Part shown: positions 47,978 through 56,338 of the stretch, piece by piece | Numbering within the stretch: the first letter of the stretch is position 1 | How the letters are laid out: the number at the start of each line of letters is the position of its first letter | Assembly: GCA_964633115.1 (NCBI GenBank) | Contig: CAZWEO010000008.1 | Location: 1-64,000 of the forward strand | Direction: 5' to 3' | DNA: 64,000 nucleotides | Origin: B30-G6 sp964633115 | GTDB taxonomy: Bacteria; Desulfobacterota; Desulfobacteria; Desulfobacterales; B30-G6 | Made by a program: the position numbers and the translations under genes | The notes under the pieces: model-generated | Seen by the model: only the letters and a program-made list of their open reading frames with translations | What the model was told of the DNA's origin: nothing | Databases searched by the model: none

Positions 47978-48682
47978 CTACATACCTAAGAAAATCTCCT
48001 TTAAATGATCATTGCTTAAGGCCTCTTCTTTGTTACCCTCAAATGAGATCTGTCCCTCCTCCATGACGTAAATACGGTCCGCCAGTTCCGCGATCTGGGG
48101 GATATTCTGTTCTACCAGCAGAACTGTTTTCCCTTGTTCATTGATTTGTTTTATTGTTGAAAAAATCTCATGCCGCAAACTGGGTTGAAGTCCCAGTGAG
48201 GGTTCGTCAATGCATAAGAAATCCGGATCCGCCATTAACCCTCTCGCCACGGCCAACATGCGAGCTTCGCCCCCACTCATGGTAGAAGCGAACTGTTTCT
48301 GGCGTTCCACCAAACGAGGAAAAAGCGTATATATTTTCTCAAGATTTTCCTTTTCCTGAGCGCGGGCCCTTTTTGAATAAGCACCCAGTTTCAGGTTTTC
48401 CATTACGGTCATATAGGGAAAAAGCTCACGGTTTTCGGATATGTATATGATGCCAAGGTCAACCAGTTTTTCAGTTGCCAAGCCATTGATGTCTTGATCA
48501 CGATAAACAATCCGACCTTCCTTCTTTTCCACAAGTCCACAAATTGATTTTAACAAGGAGCTTTTACCGTGGCCATTTGGTCCCAGTACAACCACGACTT
48601 CACCTTGATTGACTTCGATGGAAACGTTTTTTAAGACATGTGATTCACCGTAGTAGGCATTTAGCCTTTCAACATTCAGCAT
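47978..48682 (-). CDS. livF: Branched-chain-type ABC transporter ATPase (LivF-like)
   Basis: A 234-residue ATPase with Walker A GPNGHGKSSLLKS, the LivF-specific ISENRELFPYMTVMENLKLG, signature TMSGGEARMLAVARGLM and Walker B FLCIDEPSLGLQP. The start codon overlaps the livG stop by 7 bp, so the two ATPases are coupled. The Gly-to-His change in Walker A (GPNGHGKS against GPNGAGKT) is tolerated in this family. Confidence 0.9.
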   Translation of the reverse strand: MLNVERLNAYYGESHVLKNVSIEVNQGEVVVVLGPNGHGKSSLLKSICGLVEKKEGRIVYRDQDINGLATEKLVDLGIIYISENRELFPYMTVMENLKLGAYSKRARAQEKENLEKIYTLFPRLVERQKQFASTMSGGEARMLAVARGLMADPDFLCIDEPSLGLQPSLRHEIFSTIKQINEQGKTVLLVEQNIPQIAELADRIYVMEEGQISFEGNKEEALSNDHLKEIFLGM

Positions 48683-49383
48683 GCATCACCTAAATAGCAT
48701 TCGATTACCCTGGGGTCATTTACGACTTTCACAGGCTCATCCTGCATGATCTTGCTTCCGGTTTCAATGATCAACAAGCTTTCGGTAAGTTCGGTGAGTA
48801 CTTTCATAAAGTGCTCTATGATGATGATTGTAACGCCCAGTTCCGTATTAATTTTTGCGATCAAATCCATCAGGCTTCTAATTTCAGTAGCATTACAACC
48901 CGCCATAGGTTCATCCAGCATCAATATTTTGGGTTTGGTAGCCAGAGCGGCCCCGATCATCAACTTTTTTTTATCGAGAAGGTTTATTAGACCTGTGGGC
49001 TGATGGCGTTCATTCTCCATTTCAACAAACTGGATCACCTCATCGACGTGCACCGGGTCAAGCCCACCTTTGGCACCAAAACGACTGCCCACGGAAATGG
49101 CTTTTTGGACACTAAGACTGGGGAATGTCTGCGGAATCTGAAAGGTTCTGGCAATACCAGCTTTGGCGATGCGATAAGGCGGCATGCCCGAAATGTCACG
49201 TCCGTCGAATTCTATCTTTCCTTCGAAGCTATAAAATCCGGTGATGAGATTATATACCGTTGTTTTACCGGCACCATTGGGACCGGCCATGCCGAAAACC
49301 TGGCCCGCATGCACTTCAAAACTAAGGTCGTTGACAGCTTTGAGCTCACCGAACTTCTTGGTAACGTTAATCGCTTTGAGCAT
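48676..49383 (-). CDS. livG: Branched-chain-type ABC transporter ATPase (LivG-like) with degenerate signature motif
   Basis: A 235-residue ATPase with Walker A GPNGAGKTTVYNL, the Q-loop region ARTFQIPQTFPSLSVQKAIS, Walker B ILMLDEPMAGCNATE and the H-loop IIEHFMKVL. In place of the usual L-S/P-x-GQ(Q/R) signature the sequence reads INLLDKKKLMIGAALATKP, so the ABC signature is altered. AGGAG precedes ATG 49383. It is separated from AOR by 237 bp, so the transporter may have its own promoter. It is about 15-20 residues shorter than typical LivG. Confidence 0.88.
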   Translation of the reverse strand: MLKAINVTKKFGELKAVNDLSFEVHAGQVFGMAGPNGAGKTTVYNLITGFYSFEGKIEFDGRDISGMPPYRIAKAGIARTFQIPQTFPSLSVQKAISVGSRFGAKGGLDPVHVDEVIQFVEMENERHQPTGLINLLDKKKLMIGAALATKPKILMLDEPMAGCNATEIRSLMDLIAKINTELGVTIIIIEHFMKVLTELTESLLIIETGSKIMQDEPVKVVNDPRVIECYLGDAC

Positions 49384-49620
49384 TCAAATATCTCCTAAAG
49401 TGCAATCAGCATTAATATCAGCTCTGAATGTGATCACGCTTTGAACAGTGCCAGCTTCTAAAGTATTACTGCCGGAAAGTCTTGCTATGCAGAATCAACA
49501 ACGACAGAATTCATCACCAAGAACTTGCTAATGAAAAATAATAAACGAATCTATCCATGTCATATTACAGACAAAAAATAAACCATAATTAAGCTGCTAT
49601 TACATGATGGTCTTCGGTAT

Positions 49621-51492
49621 TCACATTACTTCGATTTTCAATTCCTTTAGTTTTTCTGGCAAGGGAGCGCCCTTTTCATCCCAGCCCCTGAGCTTGTAGT
49701 ATTCCGGTAATACTTGATCCTGCTCAAAGACCTGGCCTTTGCTGGGTCCCTCAGGCATGGGTTCTTTCAAAAATCGCTTGGGAAGGGTGTCGTCCTTGGC
49801 ACTCATACCGGCCTTCAGGTTGAACAAGCGTTCCAGAGTAAAAATACGCTCGCCAATTATATTCAAGGCTTCCACACCACCAAAATCGATACCGGTGGCA
49901 CTCTCCAGCAAATCGACCACATCCTGCTCTTCGGTATCCATTAGCAAAAAATAGCAGTACCCCAATGAATCGTAGGCCCAGGCGCAGTAATCCTGGTAAT
50001 GCTTGGTCATTTTGGCTTTTCCTTTGATGGCGTGACGATCCACATCTTTATCCGGTGACCAGTAACCCAGCATGGTGGTCTCGTAGATCTCGGAGCAATT
50101 GACCTCGGCCCGGCAATGGTCGGCACCCCGGTTGTTGGTCACAAAAGCCAGACCTTGGCCCTTGACCCCGCGCGGGTCATAATTGGGCAGTTCCTGCTTT
50201 TTCACAGTCATGGACAGTTCAGGATGACCGTAACGCTCGGCCAGACGATAGGATCCCTCGCCCATGATCCAACCAAAGTCTTCGCGTGTAGCCATCTTTT
50301 TGACCAGATCCAGTAGGGCATCGGCATCCCCGAACTTGAGGGCAAAGCCCACATCCTTTTCCGGTAGGTATCCGCGTTCCGACAATTCCATGGCACACCC
50401 CACGGTGACGCCGGCTGAGATGGTGTCCATACCCATGTCATTGCACATGCGGCTGGCCTTGATCACTGCTGGCAGGTTGTCCACACCGGTGACCGAGCCC
50501 AGTGAGGCCACGGACTCATACTCAGGTCCCTCACCTTTGCCTTCGTATCCCTTTTCCTTGACGTCGCTCAGACGGGCACAACCGGCTGGACAGGCAAAAC
50601 AGGCTTTGCTCGGGGTGGCGCCCCTTACCGAATACTTTTTGGCAAAGGTGTCGCCGCTGATCTTGTCAGCGCCTTCAAATACCCCGGTCTGGAAGTTACG
50701 CGTGGGCAGAATGCCTAGATCGTTGGTGAAGCTAACCACGCCGATGGTACCGTGATCGGCCAATACCTTAACACAGGTTTCACTGGGGTTGTTCCAGAAG
50801 TTAAGGGCCTTACCCACATGCTGCTTAAAAGCAGCCAGGTCAGCCAGTTTCACGCCGCCGGTACCGCGGGCCACCACGGCCTTGAGGTTTTTAGATCCCA
50901 TCACAGCACCCACACCGCCGCGACCGGCAGCCCGGGCACCGGTAACGCCACCGGTGATCACATTGGCCAAACGCACCTGGTTTTCACCGGCCGGACCGAT
51001 GGCGGCAATATGGGCCATGGGATCGGTTTCTGCTAGCAGCTGTTCTTCGGCTTCTTCGGTCCCCTGACCCCAGATGTACTCGGCAGTGCGCAGCTCGATA
51101 TCATCGTTGTGGATATACAGATACACCGGCCGACTAGACTTGCCTTGGAAAACGATATAGTCATAGCCGGCAAATTTCAGTTCCGATCCAAAATAACCGC
51201 CCACACCGGCATTGGCAATGCCGCCGGTCAAAGGGGACTTGGTGACAAAATAGGTGCGGTTGCCTGCCGGGGGCGTACAGGTCAAGGGACCGGTGGCAAT
51301 GATGAAACGGTTCTGGGGTTCAAAAGCATCGATCTTGGGATCGATCTCGTCCAGCATGATTTTGATACCCAGACCGCGGGCACCCAGATAATTTTTCATC
51401 AAACCAAAATTGTTCGCCACCACATCGATTAGGCCCTTGGTCAGATCAACCCGGAGATGTTTACCGGTCCAGCCGTAAAATTGTTTACTCAT
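49621..51492 (-). CDS. aor: Tungsten-dependent aldehyde:ferredoxin oxidoreductase family protein
   Basis: This 623-residue AOR-family enzyme shows the N-terminal fold LRVDLTKGLIDV, the pterin-binding region GPLTCTPPAGNRTYFVTKSP, RAAGRGGVGAVMGSKNLKAV, and the [4Fe-4S] ligands CFACPAGC (Cys298, 301, 305) plus a later Cys in LGYCYFLLMDTEEQD. Family members oxidise aldehydes to acids (or reverse) with ferredoxin and W-bis-pyranopterin. It overlaps its ferredoxin gene by 4 bp (ATGA). In this context it would oxidise an aldehyde made by the glycyl radical enzymes. Confidence 0.93.
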   Translation of the reverse strand: MSKQFYGWTGKHLRVDLTKGLIDVVANNFGLMKNYLGARGLGIKIMLDEIDPKIDAFEPQNRFIIATGPLTCTPPAGNRTYFVTKSPLTGGIANAGVGGYFGSELKFAGYDYIVFQGKSSRPVYLYIHNDDIELRTAEYIWGQGTEEAEEQLLAETDPMAHIAAIGPAGENQVRLANVITGGVTGARAAGRGGVGAVMGSKNLKAVVARGTGGVKLADLAAFKQHVGKALNFWNNPSETCVKVLADHGTIGVVSFTNDLGILPTRNFQTGVFEGADKISGDTFAKKYSVRGATPSKACFACPAGCARLSDVKEKGYEGKGEGPEYESVASLGSVTGVDNLPAVIKASRMCNDMGMDTISAGVTVGCAMELSERGYLPEKDVGFALKFGDADALLDLVKKMATREDFGWIMGEGSYRLAERYGHPELSMTVKKQELPNYDPRGVKGQGLAFVTNNRGADHCRAEVNCSEIYETTMLGYWSPDKDVDRHAIKGKAKMTKHYQDYCAWAYDSLGYCYFLLMDTEEQDVVDLLESATGIDFGGVEALNIIGERIFTLERLFNLKAGMSAKDDTLPKRFLKEPMPEGPSKGQVFEQDQVLPEYYKLRGWDEKGAPLPEKLKELKIEVM

Positions 51493-51980
51493 GCCTGCAC
51501 CTCCTGGAGGGATTTAGCGGCCTTGACCTTGTGGGCATAGGCACGGTTTAAGTCGAATACGGTCTGATCGATGTCCTTGAATTGGATGGCGCCGTAGAAA
51601 CAGTGTTTGACGCACTCGGGATCCCCGCCACAAAGATCGCATTTGTCGGCTAGTTTATCAGCCTTGTCAAAGCCCATGGCTCCGAAGGGACATGCGCGCA
51701 CACACATGCGGCAGCCAATGCACGCCTCGGTCTTAACCTCCACGGCACCTGTTTTTTGATTGCGAACCAGGGCATCCTCTTGCGGGCAGGCCTCTATACA
51801 TGGTGCCTTACCGCACTGCTGACAAACATTGGGATAATAGAAAAAATCTTTAGAGACGATGGTCACCTTGATACGCGACTTGGCTGGATTGATCTCCCCG
51901 AAATTATGGGTTGAACAGGCAAACTCGCAAAGCCGGCAGGCTGTGCATTTTTCTAAATTAACCTCGATGAATTTGTCCAC
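51489..51980 (-). CDS. Four-cluster ferredoxin (HycB/AorA-like) partner of AOR
   Basis: A 163-residue protein with four [4Fe-4S] motifs: CTACRLCEFACS, CQQCGKAPCIEACP, CIGCRMCVRACP and CDLCGGDPECVKHC. This is the layout of the electron-transfer subunit that pairs with AOR-type or Mo/W enzymes. It begins with GTG at 51980, behind AAGGAGG, and ends in a 4-bp overlap with aor. It takes electrons from aldehyde oxidation. Confidence 0.92.
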   Translation of the reverse strand: MDKFIEVNLEKCTACRLCEFACSTHNFGEINPAKSRIKVTIVSKDFFYYPNVCQQCGKAPCIEACPQEDALVRNQKTGAVEVKTEACIGCRMCVRACPFGAMGFDKADKLADKCDLCGGDPECVKHCFYGAIQFKDIDQTVFDLNRAYAHKVKAAKSLQEVQA

Positions 51981-51990
51981 ATGGCCTCCT

Positions 51991-53397
51991 TTAATATTTA
52001 CATTGCGTTGGCAGATATTCTTGGAGCTGTTTTATTTGGGTCTTACTTCTCTCTGGCAGAACATAAGCTGCACATCGTTTCTCTATTGCTTTGGAAACAT
52101 TGATATCCATTTGGTTTGGCGATGTATCATTACCTAGTTCTATTCCCTTTTTATCTAAAATAGGGCTGACTCTCTGTTCTTTTCGATATATGGCTGCAGA
52201 ACCGATGGTCAAAAAGCTTCTTGATTCCAAAGATTCTGCCAGTTTGTCTTTGAGCAAAGGATCGAATGTAAGGTTCAGATCCTGAAGTGTCCGATTGCAG
52301 CTGATGATTAATTCTTCATCCAGAATCATTTTCTTAAAGCTTGCCCCTGCAAACCCAGCCATAATGCCAGGGTAACACCAGATTTCCTCCACATGGGTCA
52401 TGTAATAGGGCGCCAGAGTGGTAAAACAGGATTCAAAGCCGACTTGGTAATCATTGCGGGTGCCATCCGCCAAGCAGCCGCAAAGAATGCAGTTCATTTC
52501 AAGATAAAGGCAAACTTCATAAAACATGATCTGAACATGTAGGGATTCCGGACTACCGTTTACCGGTTGCATCGTCCGCATGTCCGACATGGTGGAGAAA
52601 TTACTGAAGGACATATCGGTCCCGGGCTTGAGCAATTGAATATAAACCATCCCTGCCAGACAAATAGCCATATCGTGAACAACGATCCCCAACAGGCTTT
52701 CGGGTCCCGTCATGAAGGACAGGGTACAAGGGAAAATGGTTATATCTTGTTCCTCTTCCACCAAAACCGTTAAATTTATCAGACTCTCCTCGTCATAAGA
52801 CAACGGCGCCAGGGGGCAGATCCCCTGCCCCATTATCGGGGAGCTATCATCGCCTTTAATTGCTTTGATCAGCTGGATTGCTTTTTTGGCACTTGTATAA
52901 ATATCACTGTTTTTTGTGTTCGATTTCGTGGCACGAAAGCATATGCCTGGGAATTTATCTGAATATTTCAACATCATCGCGATTTGGCCAATATATGGGT
53001 CTTCGCTGTCGTTACCCTCTGGTTCAGAGACTCCAGGATTTATAGACTCATATAGATCACTGGTTTCGGCAAGTTGATACATCTTGATTGCATCTTGGAT
53101 ATTGCCATGTCGAAATCTACCGGTGATATCGTCTCGAATCATGGGCGCGTTGGAGAATGGGGATGCCGCAACCAGCCTTTTATTATTCGTTGGCTTATAT
53201 GGTACCTTGGGTAGTGATTCCAAGGCGGTTTTTAACAAAGATGGCGAGATAAAAACTCGTTTCCCGTCTACCCTGGCACCATTTTTTTTAAACAAGGCTA
53301 GCGCACTATCGATTTCAAATTCAACACCAATGGTCGCCAGTATGTCGGTGGCCTTTTCATAAATGGTCTCAATGGTTTCCTTATTTAGTAATTGCAT
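51991..53397 (-). CDS. MttB-superfamily methyltransferase-like protein, non-pyrrolysine (1)
   Basis: This 468-residue TIM-barrel protein of the trimethylamine methyltransferase superfamily shows an N-terminal IYEKATDILATIGVEFE, then GICPLAPLSYDEESLINL and SPESLHVQIMFYEVCLYLEM. There is no in-frame TAG, so it is not a pyrrolysine TMA methyltransferase; relatives of this type demethylate glycine betaine, carnitine, proline betaine or similar. It is quite diverged from the second copy at 54868. Its ATG follows directly on the stop of the DUF4125 gene (TAA-ATG, zero spacing). No corrinoid protein gene is seen in the window, which is unusual for a working methyltransferase. Confidence 0.87.
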   Translation of the reverse strand: MQLLNKETIETIYEKATDILATIGVEFEIDSALALFKKNGARVDGKRVFISPSLLKTALESLPKVPYKPTNNKRLVAASPFSNAPMIRDDITGRFRHGNIQDAIKMYQLAETSDLYESINPGVSEPEGNDSEDPYIGQIAMMLKYSDKFPGICFRATKSNTKNSDIYTSAKKAIQLIKAIKGDDSSPIMGQGICPLAPLSYDEESLINLTVLVEEEQDITIFPCTLSFMTGPESLLGIVVHDMAICLAGMVYIQLLKPGTDMSFSNFSTMSDMRTMQPVNGSPESLHVQIMFYEVCLYLEMNCILCGCLADGTRNDYQVGFESCFTTLAPYYMTHVEEIWCYPGIMAGFAGASFKKMILDEELIISCNRTLQDLNLTFDPLLKDKLAESLESRSFLTIGSAAIYRKEQRVSPILDKKGIELGNDTSPNQMDINVSKAIEKRCAAYVLPERSKTQIKQLQEYLPTQCKY

Positions 53398-53937
53398 TTA
53401 TGCCGCCCCCTCTTTTACCAAGAAACGATAAACTTCCTCAGAGCCGTTTTTTCCTTCAGCCTTCAACTTTTTCAAGTCTTGATAAAGCAGAACAAGGGTT
53501 TGCTCGGAATAGGTTTCCAATTCTGCTTTTAAATAGTTCTCAAAGGAGGTTTCATATGAATTGCTTTTTTCTGATGTGATTGGGCGCGCGCGCTTCATGA
53601 TTTCCGGATACTTGGCTTCCATTTGGCGCTGCCATTCGATCATAATGCTGGCCACTTCATCCACCAAATGGCTGTCATTATCACGCAAAATCAAACTATC
53701 CATACGTGCATATTTGTAAGTCATTAAATTCCGGTTGCTCTTTTGCGCCTCTTCGATGTCCATGAGATAGCTTTGCAAGGTCCTTGTGGAAAATATGCTG
53801 AACTGCGCCTTGCGGTGCAATTTGAAAGCCTGGGAGTGCTGCAAACATCTGTTGGGTCCACATGTTGGTACAGACTGAAACATGGCTAGCTCCTCTGCAA
53901 GAATCTTCTCCAAAAGATCAACTCTGTTGGTTTTCAT
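53398..53937 (-). CDS. DUF4125 family protein
   Basis: This 179-residue soluble protein has FQSVPTCGPNRC (near residue 20), AFKLHRKAQFSIFSTRTLQS, MDIEEAQKSNRNLMTYKYAR and ETSFENYLKAELETYSEQTL, the pattern of DUF4125. In many Firmicutes and anaerobes DUF4125 is fused to or beside DUF4037, as here. It overlaps the DUF4037 gene by 20 bp. Function is unknown. The cysteines at 26 and 31 are in a place where the family often has a conserved Cys. Confidence 0.75.
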   Translation of the reverse strand: MKTNRVDLLEKILAEELAMFQSVPTCGPNRCLQHSQAFKLHRKAQFSIFSTRTLQSYLMDIEEAQKSNRNLMTYKYARMDSLILRDNDSHLVDEVASIMIEWQRQMEAKYPEIMKRARPITSEKSNSYETSFENYLKAELETYSEQTLVLLYQDLKKLKAEGKNGSEEVYRFLVKEGAA

Positions 53938-54871
53938 TTTCAGTATAGTAGACCATGGAAAATCGTTTTCCTAGTGATTTCTCACTCAGCCGCTTAGTGA
54001 TCGAGGCAACGTGGTCGAGCATGAAATCACTTTCTGAATCGGTCAGTTTCTGTTTTATGAGTTCCTTTATCAGTTCTTTACAGATGTAATCGATTATGAA
54101 AATTTTTTGATCGCTGTCCTGATTCTTCAGTAACGCGTCGATCTGCTCATATATATTCGAACCCAGGACTGAGATAGCCTGCACCGCATGGTGCCGCCAC
54201 TTATAAAATGGCGCATAGTTCTTACCTAATAGAAAAGTCAACGCGAGTGTCTCATCACAAAATTGCATTTCCGCAAAACGGTAAGCAAATTGCTCTTTTC
54301 GACGAAGCGAGCGTTTAAAGTTATATTGGCCCGACTGAGCCATGCGAACGCATAGCATGGCAATTTTATATATGCGGACATCTTCAGGGTAATACCGCTT
54401 TAGTTTCTTGCGCCAGGATGAAAACTGACCGAAAGGATCCCAAAATACTTTACCATTGGTACTGATGGACAGGGTCTCTTCAGGGATGCGCAGCCATTCC
54501 TGAACATTGGCCGGTGGGTGGTCCATGCCGGTAAAGGCTTTATAAAACTGCTCTATTGCAGAGACACCCACACGCTGTTCTTCTCCAGGGCTACAATGCC
54601 GGGGACCATAGCCCATATACGTTTTAGGTAGTGATTGATAAGCTGCTTGCAGTCGCTCCCCGATTTGTGCGAAGTCCTCAGCGTTGATCCAAAGACAAAA
54701 ACCAGGCCCCCAATCATGGTCGCGGGATAAGTGGTCGTCAAAACCGTAACATTCTGAGCCCGGTCCTACCAGCCCTGCAGCTATACGCCGGGCCTCATCC
54801 CCAAAACGGTTTTCGAGCATGGGCAGACCGTATTCCAAAAAATATTGTTCTGCCAGATCGAGGCCTTTCAT
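53918..54871 (-). CDS. DUF4037 nucleotidyltransferase-like protein
   Basis: This 317-residue protein has the DUF4037 hallmark GSECYGFDDHLSRDHDWGPG (about residues 37-56), followed by FCLWI. The DHD with a preceding GSExxGFDD resembles the catalytic acidic pair of nucleotidyltransferase folds, so a nucleotide-transfer activity is possible. It lies between two MttB-like genes, with a 4-bp overlap to the upstream MttB and 20 bp to DUF4125. The context suggests activation or modification of the substrate or of an MttB protein, but this is inference. Confidence 0.82.
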   Translation of the reverse strand: MKGLDLAEQYFLEYGLPMLENRFGDEARRIAAGLVGPGSECYGFDDHLSRDHDWGPGFCLWINAEDFAQIGERLQAAYQSLPKTYMGYGPRHCSPGEEQRVGVSAIEQFYKAFTGMDHPPANVQEWLRIPEETLSISTNGKVFWDPFGQFSSWRKKLKRYYPEDVRIYKIAMLCVRMAQSGQYNFKRSLRRKEQFAYRFAEMQFCDETLALTFLLGKNYAPFYKWRHHAVQAISVLGSNIYEQIDALLKNQDSDQKIFIIDYICKELIKELIKQKLTDSESDFMLDHVASITKRLSEKSLGKRFSMVYYTENENQQS

Positions 54872-56289
54872 AAAAGTTCTTTGTCAGCCGCTGCCGCAAT
54901 GCGATGCAATTCTTGCTGCACATCCTCGGGTAACGGCTCCACCACATGGTTGTTCAATATATCGTCGACTCTTGCTTGGGCCCGCTCTATGATGCTGGTG
55001 GGGTTTTGAATCCAGTCTTCATAGCCGCTCCAATCAATTAAGGTGGGCATAAAGCGCTTTTCCTGCCGCAGATGCGCCATGGTGTGGGGATCGATCATGA
55101 AATCCTTTTGGGGACCTACCCGATTGATGGCTTCAACACCAATCGTGGATTCACTGACATTGATCCCATACTGGTAGCGAAAAACATACTCGGCCAGTTC
55201 GGAAACAATCACAAAAGCAGCGTGGCTGACCACATTGGCACTACCAAAGGAACCAACACCGCCAATATCGCTGGCGCCGCACATCACGCCGTTCATGAGC
55301 GCTAAACTACTCAACATGACAAACTGATGATCCTGCCAACAGTTCATGGTCCCCTGGGATTGGCTGCTGGGTACATTGTAGAACCTGGCAAGTTGAGAAA
55401 TGGCGGCATGCATTAGCAAAACTTCGGGACTGTTCATTTGTGAGTCACCGCTGCGCAGTTCCATAGTCTGGGGGTTGGTGTGAAATGCACACGGATTTCC
55501 CGGACACAGGGTGTGAATCAGGGCCATGGAGCCCAGAAATTCCGCATTGATCATGGTCAACTCCCCTGCCAGCGTAATCGGTGAATTGGCACCACCCACT
55601 GGAAAGAATGGCACCTTTAAGGGCACCTTGTATTCGGCATACTGGAGCAAGCGTTCGATTTCATCATGCGGAAAAAAGAAGGGCTCAATAATACACACAA
55701 TACCACTGATTCGCGGTCGCTCCACGAGTGCTTGCTTACTTCCTCTAACCGCCAAAGCCATTTCGAGCTGAAACTTAAGAACCCGGGAATCATTTAGTAA
55801 GGCCCACACATGCTTACGGGTATTTAGCAGGGCATCTTTGAGGGTGTGAACAGTGTAAGTTACATCGGGCACATCCGGCGTGAGGGTGGAAAATACATGG
55901 AAATTGTCGAGTGCATCGGTCAACTTGGCAAAATCAGCATTGTCCTGATAGGTGAGTGGTCGTTGCTCACCTAGTTGCCAATCCATCACATAGATGGAGC
56001 CCCCACCCGATCGGATTTTGGTGCTGTTAAAGTCCATTGTGAAGTCAAACTCAGGTGACTGCCCACCGCAAACAAACGTACTCGGAGCCATTTTCAGGGC
56101 TGCCTCCACCACGCTTTTCGGTATACGAACCCTTTTGGCATCCATATCAACCGTTGCGCCGGCATCAGCCATTTTTTCTAGTGCAACCGGATGATCTATG
56201 AGCAGACCGGTATTCTCCAAAACTGACAAAGCGCCCTCATGGATCATGGCGATTTCCGAATCACTCAACACATTGTAATGGGGAATCAT
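54868..56289 (-). CDS. MttB-superfamily methyltransferase-like protein, non-pyrrolysine (2)
   Basis: ATG 56289 is chosen because AAGGAAG lies five bases before it; the TTG at 56322 would add 11 residues without a ribosome-binding site. The product is 473 residues: MIPHYNVLSDSEIAMIHEGA, LSVLENTGLLIDHP, FVCGGQSPEFDF (family-typical), GGANSPITLAGELTMINAEF and GTMNCWQDHQ. The barrel is complete, with no TAG codon. It is closer to typical non-pyrrolysine MttB proteins than copy 1. It is 49 bp after the stop of glycyl radical enzyme 1 and coupled to DUF4037 downstream. Confidence 0.9.
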   Translation of the reverse strand: MIPHYNVLSDSEIAMIHEGALSVLENTGLLIDHPVALEKMADAGATVDMDAKRVRIPKSVVEAALKMAPSTFVCGGQSPEFDFTMDFNSTKIRSGGGSIYVMDWQLGEQRPLTYQDNADFAKLTDALDNFHVFSTLTPDVPDVTYTVHTLKDALLNTRKHVWALLNDSRVLKFQLEMALAVRGSKQALVERPRISGIVCIIEPFFFPHDEIERLLQYAEYKVPLKVPFFPVGGANSPITLAGELTMINAEFLGSMALIHTLCPGNPCAFHTNPQTMELRSGDSQMNSPEVLLMHAAISQLARFYNVPSSQSQGTMNCWQDHQFVMLSSLALMNGVMCGASDIGGVGSFGSANVVSHAAFVIVSELAEYVFRYQYGINVSESTIGVEAINRVGPQKDFMIDPHTMAHLRQEKRFMPTLIDWSGYEDWIQNPTSIIERAQARVDDILNNHVVEPLPEDVQQELHRIAAAADKELL

Positions 56290-56338
56290 TGCTTCCTTTT
56301 CCTTTCCGAAATATAATCGCAAGGCGAATATATAAATT

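Noticed and set aside
51991..56289. Pyrrolysine (TAG) in the MttB-like genes
   Set aside because: Both frames run full length without an internal TAG, so they are non-pyrrolysine members.
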